The notes: generated by a model not told the origin, from the sequence alone. 64,000 bases of DNA from DYJE01 sp041660385 (GCA_041660385.1 JBAZWJ010000018.1:1-64000); one strand, 5' to 3'; numbered from the stretch's first letter, positions 16,000-25,970 are shown. Made by a program: numbers and translations.

Positions 16000-17751
16000 A
16001 TGAAAATCATAAAAATCTTATGGGTGTTGATTTCCGGTTTGTCACTTATAGCCTGGACCTTTCTGCCTGATAAGGGCGAGAGTGAAAAAAACAAACCGCC
16101 GGTTGCTGTGGAAAAACCCGTCAACCACAGTGTGGAATTTGAGAGAAAAATTCACAAAATTGGCGACAGGGTTTATTCGGCTGTGGGATACGGGCTGGCC
16201 AATTCCATCATGATCGAAGGGGTTGATGGTCTGATCATTGTGGATACTCTGGAGTCAAACCAGGCAGCCGAAGCGGTCTATGCGGAATTTCGCAAGATAT
16301 CGTCCAAACCTGTGAAAGCTATTATTTATACCCATAATCATGTTGACCATGTCATGGGAGCAAAAACCTTTGCAGGGGAAACGCGCCCCGATGTGTATGC
16401 CCATGAAACCACAGACGCCATTGTCCGTGATCTGCTGTTTAAAAACCGACCCATCATCACCACACGCTCAATACGGATGTTCGGAAATAAACTGAGTCAG
16501 GAAGAACTTCAACACTCGGGAATCGGTTCAGGGCTAAAACTGAGCAGCGACGCAACAACCGGCTATCTTCGTCCGAACAAAACATTTTCAGAAACCCTTG
16601 AAACAACCATCGCCGGTGTAAAACTGAAACTGATTCATGCGCCGGGAGAGACGGATGACCAGCTGTATGTGTGGCTGCCCGAATTAAAAGTTTTGATAAG
16701 CGCTGATAATTATTACACGTCTTTTCCCAATCTTTACACCATTCGTGGAACGACCTACAGAAATCTTGAAAGCTGGTATAAAAGCGTCGACATCATCAGA
16801 GACATCAAACCGGAATATCTGGTTCCCTGTCACGGTCGTCCGCTTACCGGGGCAGACACCATTTATCCCATGATGACTCACTACAGAGATGCCATCCAGT
16901 ATGTCCATGATCAGGGTATCCGGGCCATGAATCAGGGACTGACAGCCGATGAGATGGTGGAAACCATCAAACTTCCTGGGCACCTTGCCTCCTTGCCCTA
17001 TCTTCAGGAATTTTACGGAAAAGCATCCTGGTCGCTCCGGTCTTTGTTTGTTGGAAATCTGGGATGGTTCAGCGGTGATTCAGCCGATCTTCAGCCGTTG
17101 AGCCGGAAAGCGGAAGCCCGGATGATGGCGGATCTTGCCGGTGGAACGGACAAGCTGCTGGCCCATGCGAAAAAGAATGTGGAAGCCGGGAACAACCAGG
17201 CGGCGCTGGAATTGACCGGGCATCTGTTGCGTCTGGAACCGTCGAACAGAGAGGCCAGATTTATCCGGGTCAGAGCCCTTAAAGAGTTGGGGAAAAAAGA
17301 GAAAAACGTCAATGCCCGTCATTACTATCTCACAGAAGCCCTGGAAATGAGCAATGAGAGACCGGTCTCAATGGAGTCCAAAATCACACCGGAACAGCTT
17401 GCCCAGTTTCCCATAGACAGTTTTATGGGGATGCTTCCTGTCAATCTGAATGCCCAGGCATGTATGGATGCTATCAAAACAGTGGGCATTCGGTTTACGG
17501 ATGAGCACAAGGACTTCACTCTGATCATCAGGCGCGGGATTGCTGAAGTAAGAAGCGGTCTTCCAACCGAAGCGGATATTCTTGTGGAAGCCAATGCTCA
17601 GAATTTTAAGGAAATGGTCGTCAAAATCAGAAAACCCGTTTCCACCCTTTTAAGCTTCAGTTATGAAAAAGGGAATTCCATATCTTTCGGCAATGTACTG
17701 CAATTGTTCCAGCTTCCGGTTCAGAAACTGGCTTATCAATCCCTTCAATAA
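16000..17751 (+). CDS. Alkyl sulfatase-like metallo-beta-lactamase-fold hydrolase
   Basis: This 583-residue protein resembles SdsA1/BDS1-type alkylsulfatases, which release sulfate from alkyl sulfate esters. A hydrophobic N-terminus (about residues 4-22) suggests export. The zinc motif THNHVDH is at residues 111-117, with further ligand positions in HAPGETDDQ and CHGRP. The alkylsulfatase dimerisation domain follows (about 290-430), then an SCP2-like lipid-binding domain (about 450-583). ATG 16000 follows GGGGGAGAG; ATG 15982 is also possible. It is transcribed away from aor and stands alone. Supply of sulfate or alcohol to a sulfate reducer is a reasonable but unproven role. Confidence 0.85.
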   Translation: MKIIKILWVLISGLSLIAWTFLPDKGESEKNKPPVAVEKPVNHSVEFERKIHKIGDRVYSAVGYGLANSIMIEGVDGLIIVDTLESNQAAEAVYAEFRKISSKPVKAIIYTHNHVDHVMGAKTFAGETRPDVYAHETTDAIVRDLLFKNRPIITTRSIRMFGNKLSQEELQHSGIGSGLKLSSDATTGYLRPNKTFSETLETTIAGVKLKLIHAPGETDDQLYVWLPELKVLISADNYYTSFPNLYTIRGTTYRNLESWYKSVDIIRDIKPEYLVPCHGRPLTGADTIYPMMTHYRDAIQYVHDQGIRAMNQGLTADEMVETIKLPGHLASLPYLQEFYGKASWSLRSLFVGNLGWFSGDSADLQPLSRKAEARMMADLAGGTDKLLAHAKKNVEAGNNQAALELTGHLLRLEPSNREARFIRVRALKELGKKEKNVNARHYYLTEALEMSNERPVSMESKITPEQLAQFPIDSFMGMLPVNLNAQACMDAIKTVGIRFTDEHKDFTLIIRRGIAEVRSGLPTEADILVEANAQNFKEMVVKIRKPVSTLLSFSYEKGNSISFGNVLQLFQLPVQKLAYQSLQ

Positions 17752-17773
17752 ATGATTTCATTATCCCGTGGTA

Positions 17774-17834
17774 TGCGACGCTGGAGGCAGAGTCTCCGAG
17801 GTCGCATCCCGGGGAGAATCCCCGGGACGAGGGG
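17774..17834. repeat. Short GC-rich hairpin repeat
   Basis: GGAGGCAGAGTCTCC and CCGGGGAGAATCCCCGG are two small imperfect palindromes side by side. A related phrase (CGGGGATTCTCCCCGGAACGAGGG) occurs at 33219-33242, so this looks like another dispersed repeat rather than a terminator; no T-tract follows. Confidence 0.5.
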
Positions 17835-17937
17835 TGTAACGCAATGCTGTGGCAGAAAGATACTAAAGAGGATCTGGGTGAAGGTGCCCTTCCCGGGCAC
17901 GCCAATCTCCCGATTTGCCTGCGGCAGACTCCCGAAA

Positions 17938-20664
17938 TTACAAGGTATCCGAGAGTATTTTTTTCAATGTCTTTTTCAGTTCACTCAACTGAAACGGTTT
18001 GACAAGAGCCCCGCAGAATCCGAATTCGCTGTATGACGCCATGACCGGATCGGTGGAATAACCGCTTGACACAAGGACTTTCGCCTGAGGGTTGACGGCC
18101 AGAATTTTTTTGACCGCATCTTTCCCACCCATACCGCCGGGTATGGTCAGGTCCATAATGACCAGATCCATGGGCGTCCCTTTATCAAATGCTTCTTTAT
18201 ATAGTCTGACAGCCTCCGCACCATCTGCCGCGAGCACGACTTCGTGGCCCATCTTGCTCAGCATACGGTTTGTTAGCGTTCGAATTTGTTCCTCATCATC
18301 CATCACCATGATTCTGGCTTTCTGGCCTGCTGCTTCGGGAGGAGCCACTTTTTTTGCTGCAACAGATCCGTTACCCGATGCCGGAAGATAGATGATGAAC
18401 GTGGTGCCGGTTCCCGGAGTGGAATTTATAGAGATGTAGCCGCTGTGTTTGCTGATGATCGAGTGAGTTATGGCGAGTCCAAGTCCGCTGCCTTTCTGTT
18501 TTGTGGAGAAATAGGGATCAAAGATCCGCTCCAGAATATTGGCCGGAATGCCGATGCCCCTGTCCATGATGGTCATTTTTACATAACGGTTGTTTTCAGG
18601 GGTATCGATATCTCGGATATCGGCGGCCATGACGTTTTCACAGGCCACATCAATCATACCTCCTCCGGGCATGGCCTGACTGGCGTTGAGGATGATGTTC
18701 TGAACCACCTGACTGATCTGGCCCTTGTCTATGTCCACCAGCCAGAGGTCATCCGGGAACTCATAGCGACAGGCCACCTTATCTCCATGGAGAATAAAGT
18801 TCGCGGATTCCATGATCACATCGGCAAGAGAGGCCGTTTCCTTGACCGGTTCACCGCCTTTGGCAAAGGTGAGAAGCTGCTGGGTCAGGCCCTGAGCGCG
18901 CAGGGAGGCTTTCATCGCTTCGTCGAGGAGCTCCTTGGATTCGCTGCTCATGTTTGAGTCGGAAAGGGAAAGGGCAAAGTCAATATTTCCGAGAATTACG
19001 GACAGGATGTTGTTGAAATCATGGGCAATCCCACCGGCCAGCACACCGATGGATTCGAGTTTTTTAACCTTGATCAGTTCCTGTTCCGTCCGGATCTGGT
19101 CTGTAATATCTCTAAATGCCAGAACCATTCCGATGGTCAGACTTTTATCGTCCCTGATAGGTGCACCACTGAAGGCAATACGTCGTTCATTCCCGGACTT
19201 TGTCATCAGGACCACGTGGTGAATTTGCTCTCCGCTGGATCCTTCAGTCATGATTTTGCCCACAGGGCTTTTCCACTCTTGTCGTGTCATGTCATCGATA
19301 ATATGAAATACCTCGGTGAACGGGCGGCCCACAGCTTCCTGATTGCTCCATTCTGTGAGCATTTCAGCCACTTTATTGATCATAATGACCCGGCCATTTA
19401 TGTCAGTTGTGATGACACCATCGCCGATGCTCCTCAAGGTGACGGCAAGCAGTTCTTTTTCTTCAGCCAGGGATTGAAGCATCCGTTTTCTCTGGGTGAT
19501 GTTCGTGGCGATTTCCATACGCACAAAACGTCCGTCAGTCCATTGGATGGCCTGGTCACGGCATTCGTACCACTCTTCGTCCATGGTGTTCTGAAATTCC
19601 CAGACATGAATTCCGGTGGGTTTCATGTTGTTATCAAGTAGCCGTTTGTTGGTGCAGAACGAACAGGGGCCGGTTTGATTTGTCTGAAGAACCTGCCAGC
19701 AAATCTGACCGGTAGTCTTTCCACAGATGTCTCGACCGAACTGATTGACGAACAGAAGTTCGTGTGAATCCATGTCAGCCACATAGACAAGGGAATCCAT
19801 GCTGTCCAGAACGGCCTTGAACCGTTCAAAGGATAGGACTGTCTGGGCTTCCGCACGTTTCCGTTCATCAATTTCCATAACAAGAGACTTGGTGCGTGAC
19901 GATACAATGTGACGCAGCCGGGAATTGAATAAAAACAGAACAGTCATGGACATCACACCTGCGAGTACGGAGGCGACGACGATGAAGATAATCGTGAACT
20001 CTTTTTGAAGAGGTGCTCTGATGGATGTGATAGCCCTAATTTCGCCTAATTTTTCATTGAAGCCCCCCTGCCCGGGGTAACGGGCCTGGAGCTGGACAGG
20101 TGCATCTTCCCGCTTGCCGTGACATTTCAGACAAGCCGGGGTGTTGGCAAGAAAAGGGATGGCCACGTACAAATAGCTGGTTCCGTCAATATTGATGATC
20201 TCACGATGGGATACTTTGGTACGGTCGGCATTGAACATGGTGATCAATCGTGACTCCATGAGGCCAGCCATATTGACGGGGTTTCTGGGATTTTTAGCCG
20301 TCATTTTGTAATACAGTGGGGGCAATCCCAGTCTCACACGTTCTTCGTTGTACAGCTTATGCTGGGTCCTTACGATAAAAGAGGATGAAAACAGTTCCGG
20401 TGCATAAAATGTTTTGGGGAACTCGCCATCGGCCTGGTATTTGTACAAAGCGGGATGCATGACTTCCTGAACATACGTGTGCAACCCTTTATGTTCCAGC
20501 AGCAGGTTGCTTATATCCTTTTCCGCATGGCTGATAACATAGGCCTTGGCCATATAAAAGAAAACAGCGCCGGACATGACCATGATTAGAAGAAAAAGAG
20601 CACCGGTTTTGAGGAGCTGTGCTTTGGCAAATCGGTTTTTTTGCACTGTGTCAGCGTGTAACAT
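17938..20664 (-). CDS. Hybrid histidine kinase with a c-type heme sensor domain (DUF3365)
   Basis: This 908-residue membrane sensor has two membrane segments (about 19-42 and 222-245) that enclose a periplasmic domain of the DUF3365/Tll0287 type. That domain carries a heme c motif, CLKCH at residues 178-182, so it likely senses redox state or gas. Two PAS domains follow, the first with a cysteine pair (GPCSFC). Next come a HisKA domain with H-box GGIAHDFNNILSV, an ATPase domain with GIGIP and GSGLGLA, and a C-terminal receiver with VIMDLTIPGG. ATG 20664 is chosen for its AGAGGGG site; ATG 20691 lies upstream. No regulator gene is adjacent. Confidence 0.87.
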   Translation of the reverse strand: MLHADTVQKNRFAKAQLLKTGALFLLIMVMSGAVFFYMAKAYVISHAEKDISNLLLEHKGLHTYVQEVMHPALYKYQADGEFPKTFYAPELFSSSFIVRTQHKLYNEERVRLGLPPLYYKMTAKNPRNPVNMAGLMESRLITMFNADRTKVSHREIINIDGTSYLYVAIPFLANTPACLKCHGKREDAPVQLQARYPGQGGFNEKLGEIRAITSIRAPLQKEFTIIFIVVASVLAGVMSMTVLFLFNSRLRHIVSSRTKSLVMEIDERKRAEAQTVLSFERFKAVLDSMDSLVYVADMDSHELLFVNQFGRDICGKTTGQICWQVLQTNQTGPCSFCTNKRLLDNNMKPTGIHVWEFQNTMDEEWYECRDQAIQWTDGRFVRMEIATNITQRKRMLQSLAEEKELLAVTLRSIGDGVITTDINGRVIMINKVAEMLTEWSNQEAVGRPFTEVFHIIDDMTRQEWKSPVGKIMTEGSSGEQIHHVVLMTKSGNERRIAFSGAPIRDDKSLTIGMVLAFRDITDQIRTEQELIKVKKLESIGVLAGGIAHDFNNILSVILGNIDFALSLSDSNMSSESKELLDEAMKASLRAQGLTQQLLTFAKGGEPVKETASLADVIMESANFILHGDKVACRYEFPDDLWLVDIDKGQISQVVQNIILNASQAMPGGGMIDVACENVMAADIRDIDTPENNRYVKMTIMDRGIGIPANILERIFDPYFSTKQKGSGLGLAITHSIISKHSGYISINSTPGTGTTFIIYLPASGNGSVAAKKVAPPEAAGQKARIMVMDDEEQIRTLTNRMLSKMGHEVVLAADGAEAVRLYKEAFDKGTPMDLVIMDLTIPGGMGGKDAVKKILAVNPQAKVLVSSGYSTDPVMASYSEFGFCGALVKPFQLSELKKTLKKILSDTL

Positions 20665-20866
20665 GGAAAGTGCCCCTCTCTGGGTGTGCATCCATGGGTC
20701 AGTTATACGTTTGTTTGCAGGTCAGTTTTATTTTTTCAACTATTTTAATTTAATCGTCATACATTGAAATAACTTTAAAGGAAGTTGCATGGAAATCAAG
20801 AGGATTGTCAAGTTTCTTGCTCAACATTAATCCGGCAGCAAAATATTCATGTTTGCTGCACGGAAA

Positions 20867-20899
20867 CGATGGGTTACGCTTTGGCTCCACCCATCCTAC
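20867..20899 (-). repeat. Dispersed repeat GTAGGATGGGTGGAGC..GCGTAACCCATC
   Basis: This is an imperfect palindrome whose arms GATGGGT and ACCCATC face each other. Other copies lie at 44399-44431 and 53230-53260. Here it sits just after the stop of the WD40-caspase gene. Confidence 0.75.
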
Positions 20900-20903
20900 A
20901 GTC

Positions 20904-23900
20904 TTATTTAATCTTTCCTATGGGAAATGCCTGACCACTGATGGAAATGGTGGGGTACTGGGCACGTTTGAATATTTTCTCAGCCAGTATGGGGACTTCG
21001 CTGTCCACATAATCCGCCAGTTCCGTGGTTTTGATGAAACCTGTGTTTCCCTTGTCCGCCTTTCCTTTTAATCCTTCGGTGAGAACATAGGTGAACAGGC
21101 CGTGACCGTTGTAACCTTCAATGGCTTCCTGAACGGATGTGGAGGCGGAAAGAATGGTGGAACCCACGGACCGGCTCAATATTTTCAGCGCCGTGTCTTC
21201 GCTCATGCCCCGGGTCATCATGGCCACCTGGATGGCATCGCCCAGCGCGCCAGCGTTGCATGTGTCAATGATGATGACCTTTTTGGTCGCCGGGATATTG
21301 GCGATGGCCTCTTTGAGCATGTTCTGGGTTATGGCGTCGGTTCTGAGTTTGTCTGTTCTCAGCGAACCCACATTGGAGGTGATAAGAAAATATTCGCCCT
21401 CATCCACTGTGCCGTGGCTGGCAATATAAAACACAAACACATCATCGGGTCTTAAATTCTGAAATGCCTTCAATTCACGGACGATCGCCGCGCTTGTTGT
21501 GGCTTCCGTGGTGGTCAGGGCGCGGATGTTCACTGTGTCGAAAAGCCCCGCTGCCACCTGTTGAAGTGTGGCCGCAAAAAGTTCGGCGTCCGCTACAGGA
21601 TAAGCCAGCTTAAGCTTGGGGTTGGTGAATTCATTGATGCCGATCACCAGCGCATGGAGAGAGGGCCGAGTTGCTGTGGTAAAGGTCGATGTCACGTCAA
21701 AAACAGATTCATGACTCTGCATGGTGTTGTCGCCGTTGAACGCCACGGCCTTGATTGTATTTTTACCGGAGGACAGAGTGACGGTGTATTCTTTTAAAAG
21801 AACGTTCGTCACCGTAGCGGTTTTCTTCAAGGCCCGGCTGTCCATGGAAACAGCGGTTCCGTTCAGATAAATGCGGATATCGCCGATGCCGCCGCCGTTG
21901 TCTGTCAGACGCAATAAAACCGATATCGTGTCCGTGTCAACGCGGGTCGATGTATCCACAATACTGACCGTTGGCGGTGGCTTCACATCGGCAAGTGTCT
22001 TGAAACTCTTGAGTGAACCCCCTTCAAGGGCGACCTTCACCAGATCCGGTCTGAAAAATGACTCACGGTAATTCTCAATGCCAAAAACATTCCGGCCCAG
22101 ATGCACATTGAGATGACGGTCGGCATTTTCCGAAGCATTGTAATAACCTTCCGGTGTGATGATGATCCATTCGCCGTCGGCAAAGCTGATAAATTGGGCG
22201 ATTTCTCTGCCTGTTTCCACATCCCACAACCGGGTGGTGCCATCTCTTGCTGCTGAAACCAGTCGTGTGTCATCCGATGAGAAATCAACGGACTGGATCA
22301 GGCCGGAATGGCCGGTGAACGTTCTGACTTCTTTGCCGGTTCTGACATCCCAAAGTTTGACCATGTGGTCCGCATCACCGGAAACGATGTATTGACCTTT
22401 GTGGGAAAAGGCCACGATATCCACCCTTTCGGTGTGTCCTTTGAAAGCTTTAACCCTTAAACCCGTGTCAATATTCCACAAAATAACATCATTTTTTGAT
22501 CCGTTGTACCCTCCGGCAAGAAGCCAGGTTCCGTCGGGCGATGTGTCCATTGACGTGGTGCTTTGATCGACTTCGTAAGTTGTGATCAGCGCTCCTGTCG
22601 CCACATCCCACTTTTTTATGGTCCCGTCTTCGCTCTCACTGCTGGAAAAGGCAAAACGGTCATCCGGTGAAAATGCCAGGGCTGTCACCCGGTTTTTGTG
22701 CTTTCCTGAAAAATTTCTGAGTTTGATGCGATTGACCATATCCCAGACACCCACGCTGCCATCCCACATTCCAGTGAGAAGGTATCGCCCGTTGTGGCTG
22801 AATTGCATTCTGTTAAGCGTGGCAGTGCCATCCTTGGGGAACGCGTGGATCATCGTTCCAGCCTCCAGGTCCCAGAGTCGCATGCCCAGGTCGGTGTATT
22901 CCACACCCAGCTTACCATCAGGACTTTCCGCTTCTGGATACACAACCGTCCCTGACGGGTATTTCAAGAAAAAGGCCCGGGAACGGCTACCCTGTTTCAA
23001 ATCCCAGAAAGAGTGTCTGGTGCCTGATGCGATGATCTCCTGACCTGATGAACTGAATGCTGAGAATGTGACCCATTCCACATTTCTTACAAGTTTTTTT
23101 AGTTGCCCGCCGGTGTTGAGGTCAATCAGTTTTATACCTACAACGTATGTCGAGACTCCATTAACATTTTCCCAGTTGGAGGAATGAGCGAAAACCCGGT
23201 TGTCCGCTGAAAAAACCACCGGCAATTCGCCTTTCATCGTTCCTTTTTTTGTCCAGGATGCGGTATCGAACAAACAAACCTCTCCGTATGATGCTGCTGC
23301 CGCATCTTTCCCGTCGGGAGAAAATTCAATATTGAACACGGGCCACTTGAAAGGGAAAGACGTGATCTTCCACCCACTGTCGGTTTCCCACACACTCATC
23401 ATCGCGTCTTTTTCGTCATTTCCACCGCCTGCAATCACCGTTTTACCGTCCGGCGACAAGGCCACAGCCCTTAATGGAACGGAGCCCCCTTTAATTTTTT
23501 TGACGATTTTCCGTTTTTTCACATCAAGAATATGAATGACAGACTCAGGATTTGGATAGGAGAATCCTTCAAAAATCATGGCAATATATCGGCCATCGTT
23601 GGAGAATTTTACATCTCTCACACTGACTTCTTTGATCGGGAGTGTGAAAACCTGTTTCCGTGTGGTCAGATCCCAGTAAACAAGACGTTCCCCGCCGCCG
23701 GAAAATGCGTATTTTCTGTCTGATGAACAGGCCAGGGCAAAGGCCATTGACCCATGATTGAGTCGTGCGATGGTTTTGCCGGTGCTGATATCCCAGAGCC
23801 TTAAAACCCCTTTCGTGTCCCCGGACCAGACATTTATTCCGTCAGATGAAAAAAAGGCGTTGATGATATCGCTGCCATGCACGAATGTGGTCATTTCCTT

Positions 23901-24134
23901 GCCGGTGGACACTTCCCAGACTTTAACGGTCTTATCGGCACCTGATGAAACAACACACTTTCCATCCGGGGAAAAGGACAGGGATCTCACTCTGTCCGAA
24001 TGTCCCAGTTGCACGAACACATCCGGCTTTGCCGAAGCGGACTCTGACATGGCAGGACAAGGCATGAATGCCATGACTGCCAATATGAGGATTAACCCTG
24101 ATGCCAGCTTGCCCGCAGATCGGTTGTTATTCAT
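20904..24134 (-). CDS. Secreted WD40-repeat protein with caspase-like (C14) domain
   Basis: This 1076-residue protein has a Sec signal peptide (about 1-30, AMS-ES). A long run of WD40 repeats follows (about 40-680; pattern FSPDGK..SGGxDxxVKLWD, a dozen or more blades). An Ig-like linker (about 710-815) leads to a caspase/metacaspase-like domain (about 825-1060). The catalytic dyad is visible as His906 in YIASHG and Cys959 in DTCNAG. Such proteases cut after basic residues or Asp; the S1 specificity is not evident. Most bacterial WD40-caspase proteins are cytoplasmic, so the signal peptide is notable. No partner gene is next to it. Confidence 0.87.
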   Translation of the reverse strand: MNNNRSAGKLASGLILILAVMAFMPCPAMSESASAKPDVFVQLGHSDRVRSLSFSPDGKCVVSSGADKTVKVWEVSTGKEMTTFVHGSDIINAFFSSDGINVWSGDTKGVLRLWDISTGKTIARLNHGSMAFALACSSDRKYAFSGGGERLVYWDLTTRKQVFTLPIKEVSVRDVKFSNDGRYIAMIFEGFSYPNPESVIHILDVKKRKIVKKIKGGSVPLRAVALSPDGKTVIAGGGNDEKDAMMSVWETDSGWKITSFPFKWPVFNIEFSPDGKDAAAASYGEVCLFDTASWTKKGTMKGELPVVFSADNRVFAHSSNWENVNGVSTYVVGIKLIDLNTGGQLKKLVRNVEWVTFSAFSSSGQEIIASGTRHSFWDLKQGSRSRAFFLKYPSGTVVYPEAESPDGKLGVEYTDLGMRLWDLEAGTMIHAFPKDGTATLNRMQFSHNGRYLLTGMWDGSVGVWDMVNRIKLRNFSGKHKNRVTALAFSPDDRFAFSSSESEDGTIKKWDVATGALITTYEVDQSTTSMDTSPDGTWLLAGGYNGSKNDVILWNIDTGLRVKAFKGHTERVDIVAFSHKGQYIVSGDADHMVKLWDVRTGKEVRTFTGHSGLIQSVDFSSDDTRLVSAARDGTTRLWDVETGREIAQFISFADGEWIIITPEGYYNASENADRHLNVHLGRNVFGIENYRESFFRPDLVKVALEGGSLKSFKTLADVKPPPTVSIVDTSTRVDTDTISVLLRLTDNGGGIGDIRIYLNGTAVSMDSRALKKTATVTNVLLKEYTVTLSSGKNTIKAVAFNGDNTMQSHESVFDVTSTFTTATRPSLHALVIGINEFTNPKLKLAYPVADAELFAATLQQVAAGLFDTVNIRALTTTEATTSAAIVRELKAFQNLRPDDVFVFYIASHGTVDEGEYFLITSNVGSLRTDKLRTDAITQNMLKEAIANIPATKKVIIIDTCNAGALGDAIQVAMMTRGMSEDTALKILSRSVGSTILSASTSVQEAIEGYNGHGLFTYVLTEGLKGKADKGNTGFIKTTELADYVDSEVPILAEKIFKRAQYPTISISGQAFPIGKIK

Positions 24135-24211
24135 GCATTCCCCCTGAATTTGTTTTATGTTTAATAAAACTCATACAGGAATAATGCGGAAAAGTAACGG
24201 GAATATGGGAA

Positions 24212-24448
24212 CTATTCCCACCGACCGCCCAACATTTTTGCCACGTTAATGGCGGATGTGACCGCATCTTCATGAAGCCCGTATCCAAAATGGGAACCAC
24301 AGAAAAATGAACCGAGTTTGCCGTTCAGCGAGGGAAGCGCTTTGACGGTTGCGGTTGATTTTCCGTCCTTAGTATCCATATATGGATTTTGTTTATCCGT
24401 GTTTAACAGAATGAAAAAACTGGGGATGTAAATGGGTATGATGGGGGA
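24212..24448 (-). pseudogene. C-terminal remnant of an FAD-dependent amine-oxidase-type oxidoreductase
   Basis: An open stretch of 78 codons ends at TAG 24212-24214 and reads LPSLNGKLGSFFCGSHFG, then YGLHEDAVTSAINVAK. That is the typical C-terminal end of COG2907-like NAD/FAD-binding proteins (FCG..xGYGFHEDxxxSA). Family members are over 400 residues. The frame is closed by a stop just upstream (24449-24451), and the activator gene ends at 24453, so the front of the gene is missing. A 55-residue product from ATG 24379 is possible but unlikely to work. Confidence 0.6.
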
Positions 24449-24452
24449 TTAT

Positions 24453-25805
24453 TCAGGGCAGCACCCCGAATTTTTTCATCCTTTTCCATACCGTGACCCT
24501 GCTGACGCCAAGAATTCTTCCTGCTTCGGACTGGTTGCCTCCAGATTTCTTGAGTGCCTGGATCAGGGCTTCACGTTCTTCCTGTCTGGGTTTGTCTGTG
24601 TGGAAAGCATACGGGCCGGTTTGGTCAGGCTGGGTAAGTGTGAGGGGGAGATGCTCTTTGCCGATCAGTTCACTTGAACTGAGGACAAGAGCGTATTCTA
24701 TGGCGTTTCTGAGCTCGCGGACATTTCCCGGCCAGGGCCAGGCAAGGAGGCACTCCATGGCTTCGGGGGTGAAGCCTGTTACTTTTCTTTCTCCACGGGA
24801 TGTGGACTGATCAATGAGTCGTTTGGCGAGGATGGGGATATCTTCCTTGCGCGCGGTCAACGGCGGACAGAAAATGGGAAACACGTTGATTCTGAAATAA
24901 AAATCTTCTCTGAACGCACCGGTGAGGATCAGGGCGTCCAAGTCTTTGTTTGTGGCGGAGACGATTCGGACATCTACGGGAATGGGGGTCTGGTCCCCGA
25001 CTTTTTCGATTTCCATTTCTTCCAGAACCCGCAGAAGCTTGATCTGGGTGGACAGGGGGATGTCGCCGATTTCATCAAGAAAGAGGGTTCCGCCGTGAGC
25101 GGCCTCGAAACGGCCCACACGGTCCCTGTCCGCTCCGGTGTAAGCTCCCCGGACATGTCCGAATAGCTCACTTTCAAGGAGGTTTTCGTTCAGGGCTGCG
25201 CAGTTGACTTTGATGAACGGTCTGTCTTTTCTGGGGCTTGATTCGTGAATGGCCCGGGCCACCAGCTCTTTGCCGGTACCGCTTTTTCCACGGATCAGAA
25301 CCGGAGCCTGGGATCTGGCCACACTGACGATCAGGTCGTAGAGCTGACGCATGGGGTCGCTTTTTCCAAGCATTCCGAAAAAACCCTCATCCATCATCAG
25401 GTTCTTTCGAAGATACAGGATTTCTTCTTTCTGGTTGATGGTTTCGGAAATATCGGTAAGGGTTTCCACAACGCCAATGGGGTTGCCTTCCGCGTCGGTC
25501 ATGGCCACTGCGGATTTGAGTACATGAACCGCTCGTCCGTTCCGGTTGGTCAGGATGCATTCGCGGCTTTTGGCTTTGCCTACATTGAACAGTTCGCACC
25601 AGGGCTGACCGTTTTCGCCCCCGATGAATTTACAGCCGGTGCAGTTGAGTATCCGGCAGGATTTGCCAATAAGCTCAGCCGCTGAAAATCCAGTCATGCG
25701 CTCCATGGCCGGATTAACAGCCGCAATTTTCCCCGACGTATCCACCACAACCAGTCCGTCACGGACATTTTCAACCACAGCCTGCCAGCAGCTCCCGAAT
25801 TCCAT
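24453..25805 (-). CDS. PAS-containing sigma-54 activator, likely regulator of the octaheme module
   Basis: This 450-residue activator has an N-terminal PAS domain (about 8-130) with a cysteine-rich stretch (CRILNCTGCKF and WCELF) that could hold a metal or sense redox. The AAA+ domain has GKSGTGKE, the sigma-54 loop GAYTGA (Tyr replaces the usual Phe) and LFLDEIGD. A Fis-type helix-turn-helix ends the protein (NQSEAGRILGVSRVTVWKR). The gene is divergent from the porin gene, which has a good -24/-12 promoter. Inverted repeats lie between them, so control of the 26-31 kb genes is the natural reading. Confidence 0.88.
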   Translation of the reverse strand: MEFGSCWQAVVENVRDGLVVVDTSGKIAAVNPAMERMTGFSAAELIGKSCRILNCTGCKFIGGENGQPWCELFNVGKAKSRECILTNRNGRAVHVLKSAVAMTDAEGNPIGVVETLTDISETINQKEEILYLRKNLMMDEGFFGMLGKSDPMRQLYDLIVSVARSQAPVLIRGKSGTGKELVARAIHESSPRKDRPFIKVNCAALNENLLESELFGHVRGAYTGADRDRVGRFEAAHGGTLFLDEIGDIPLSTQIKLLRVLEEMEIEKVGDQTPIPVDVRIVSATNKDLDALILTGAFREDFYFRINVFPIFCPPLTARKEDIPILAKRLIDQSTSRGERKVTGFTPEAMECLLAWPWPGNVRELRNAIEYALVLSSSELIGKEHLPLTLTQPDQTGPYAFHTDKPRQEEREALIQALKKSGGNQSEAGRILGVSRVTVWKRMKKFGVLP

Positions 25806-25835
25806 GGTGCACCTGTTAATCGTTAATAGTGTTAA

Positions 25836-25857
25836 TTAACATTAATACTTATGTTAA
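25836..25857. promoter_or_regulatory. Inverted repeat TTAACAT-N8-ATGTTAA, likely activator binding site
   Basis: Perfect 7-bp arms at 25836-25842 and 25851-25857 lie about 100 bp upstream of the -24/-12 element. Related half-sites (GTTAA, TGTTAAC) recur at 25814-25835 and 25944-25950. Position and symmetry suit an enhancer site for the divergent sigma-54 activator, or its autoregulation. Confidence 0.55.
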
Positions 25858-25955
25858 CTAAAAGATTAATATAACTGTTGTGGCTTTGCAACAAAAAATT
25901 AAATAACAACCTGAAAATATATAAATATAATATTGTTCTATGATGTTAACAGTTG

Positions 25956-25970
25956 TGGCATGCGCGTTGC
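25956..25970 (+). promoter_or_regulatory. Sigma-54 promoter of the porin/cytochrome module
   Basis: TGGCAT-GCGCG-TTGC matches the -24/-12 consensus, with exact spacing and one change in the -24 half. It lies 115 bp before the porin start. The divergent gene encodes a sigma-54 activator. Confidence 0.75.

Noticed and set aside
18286..19641. Long plus-strand frames opposite the heme-sensor kinase
   Set aside because: They overlap fully with conserved kinase, PAS and receiver domains on the other strand.
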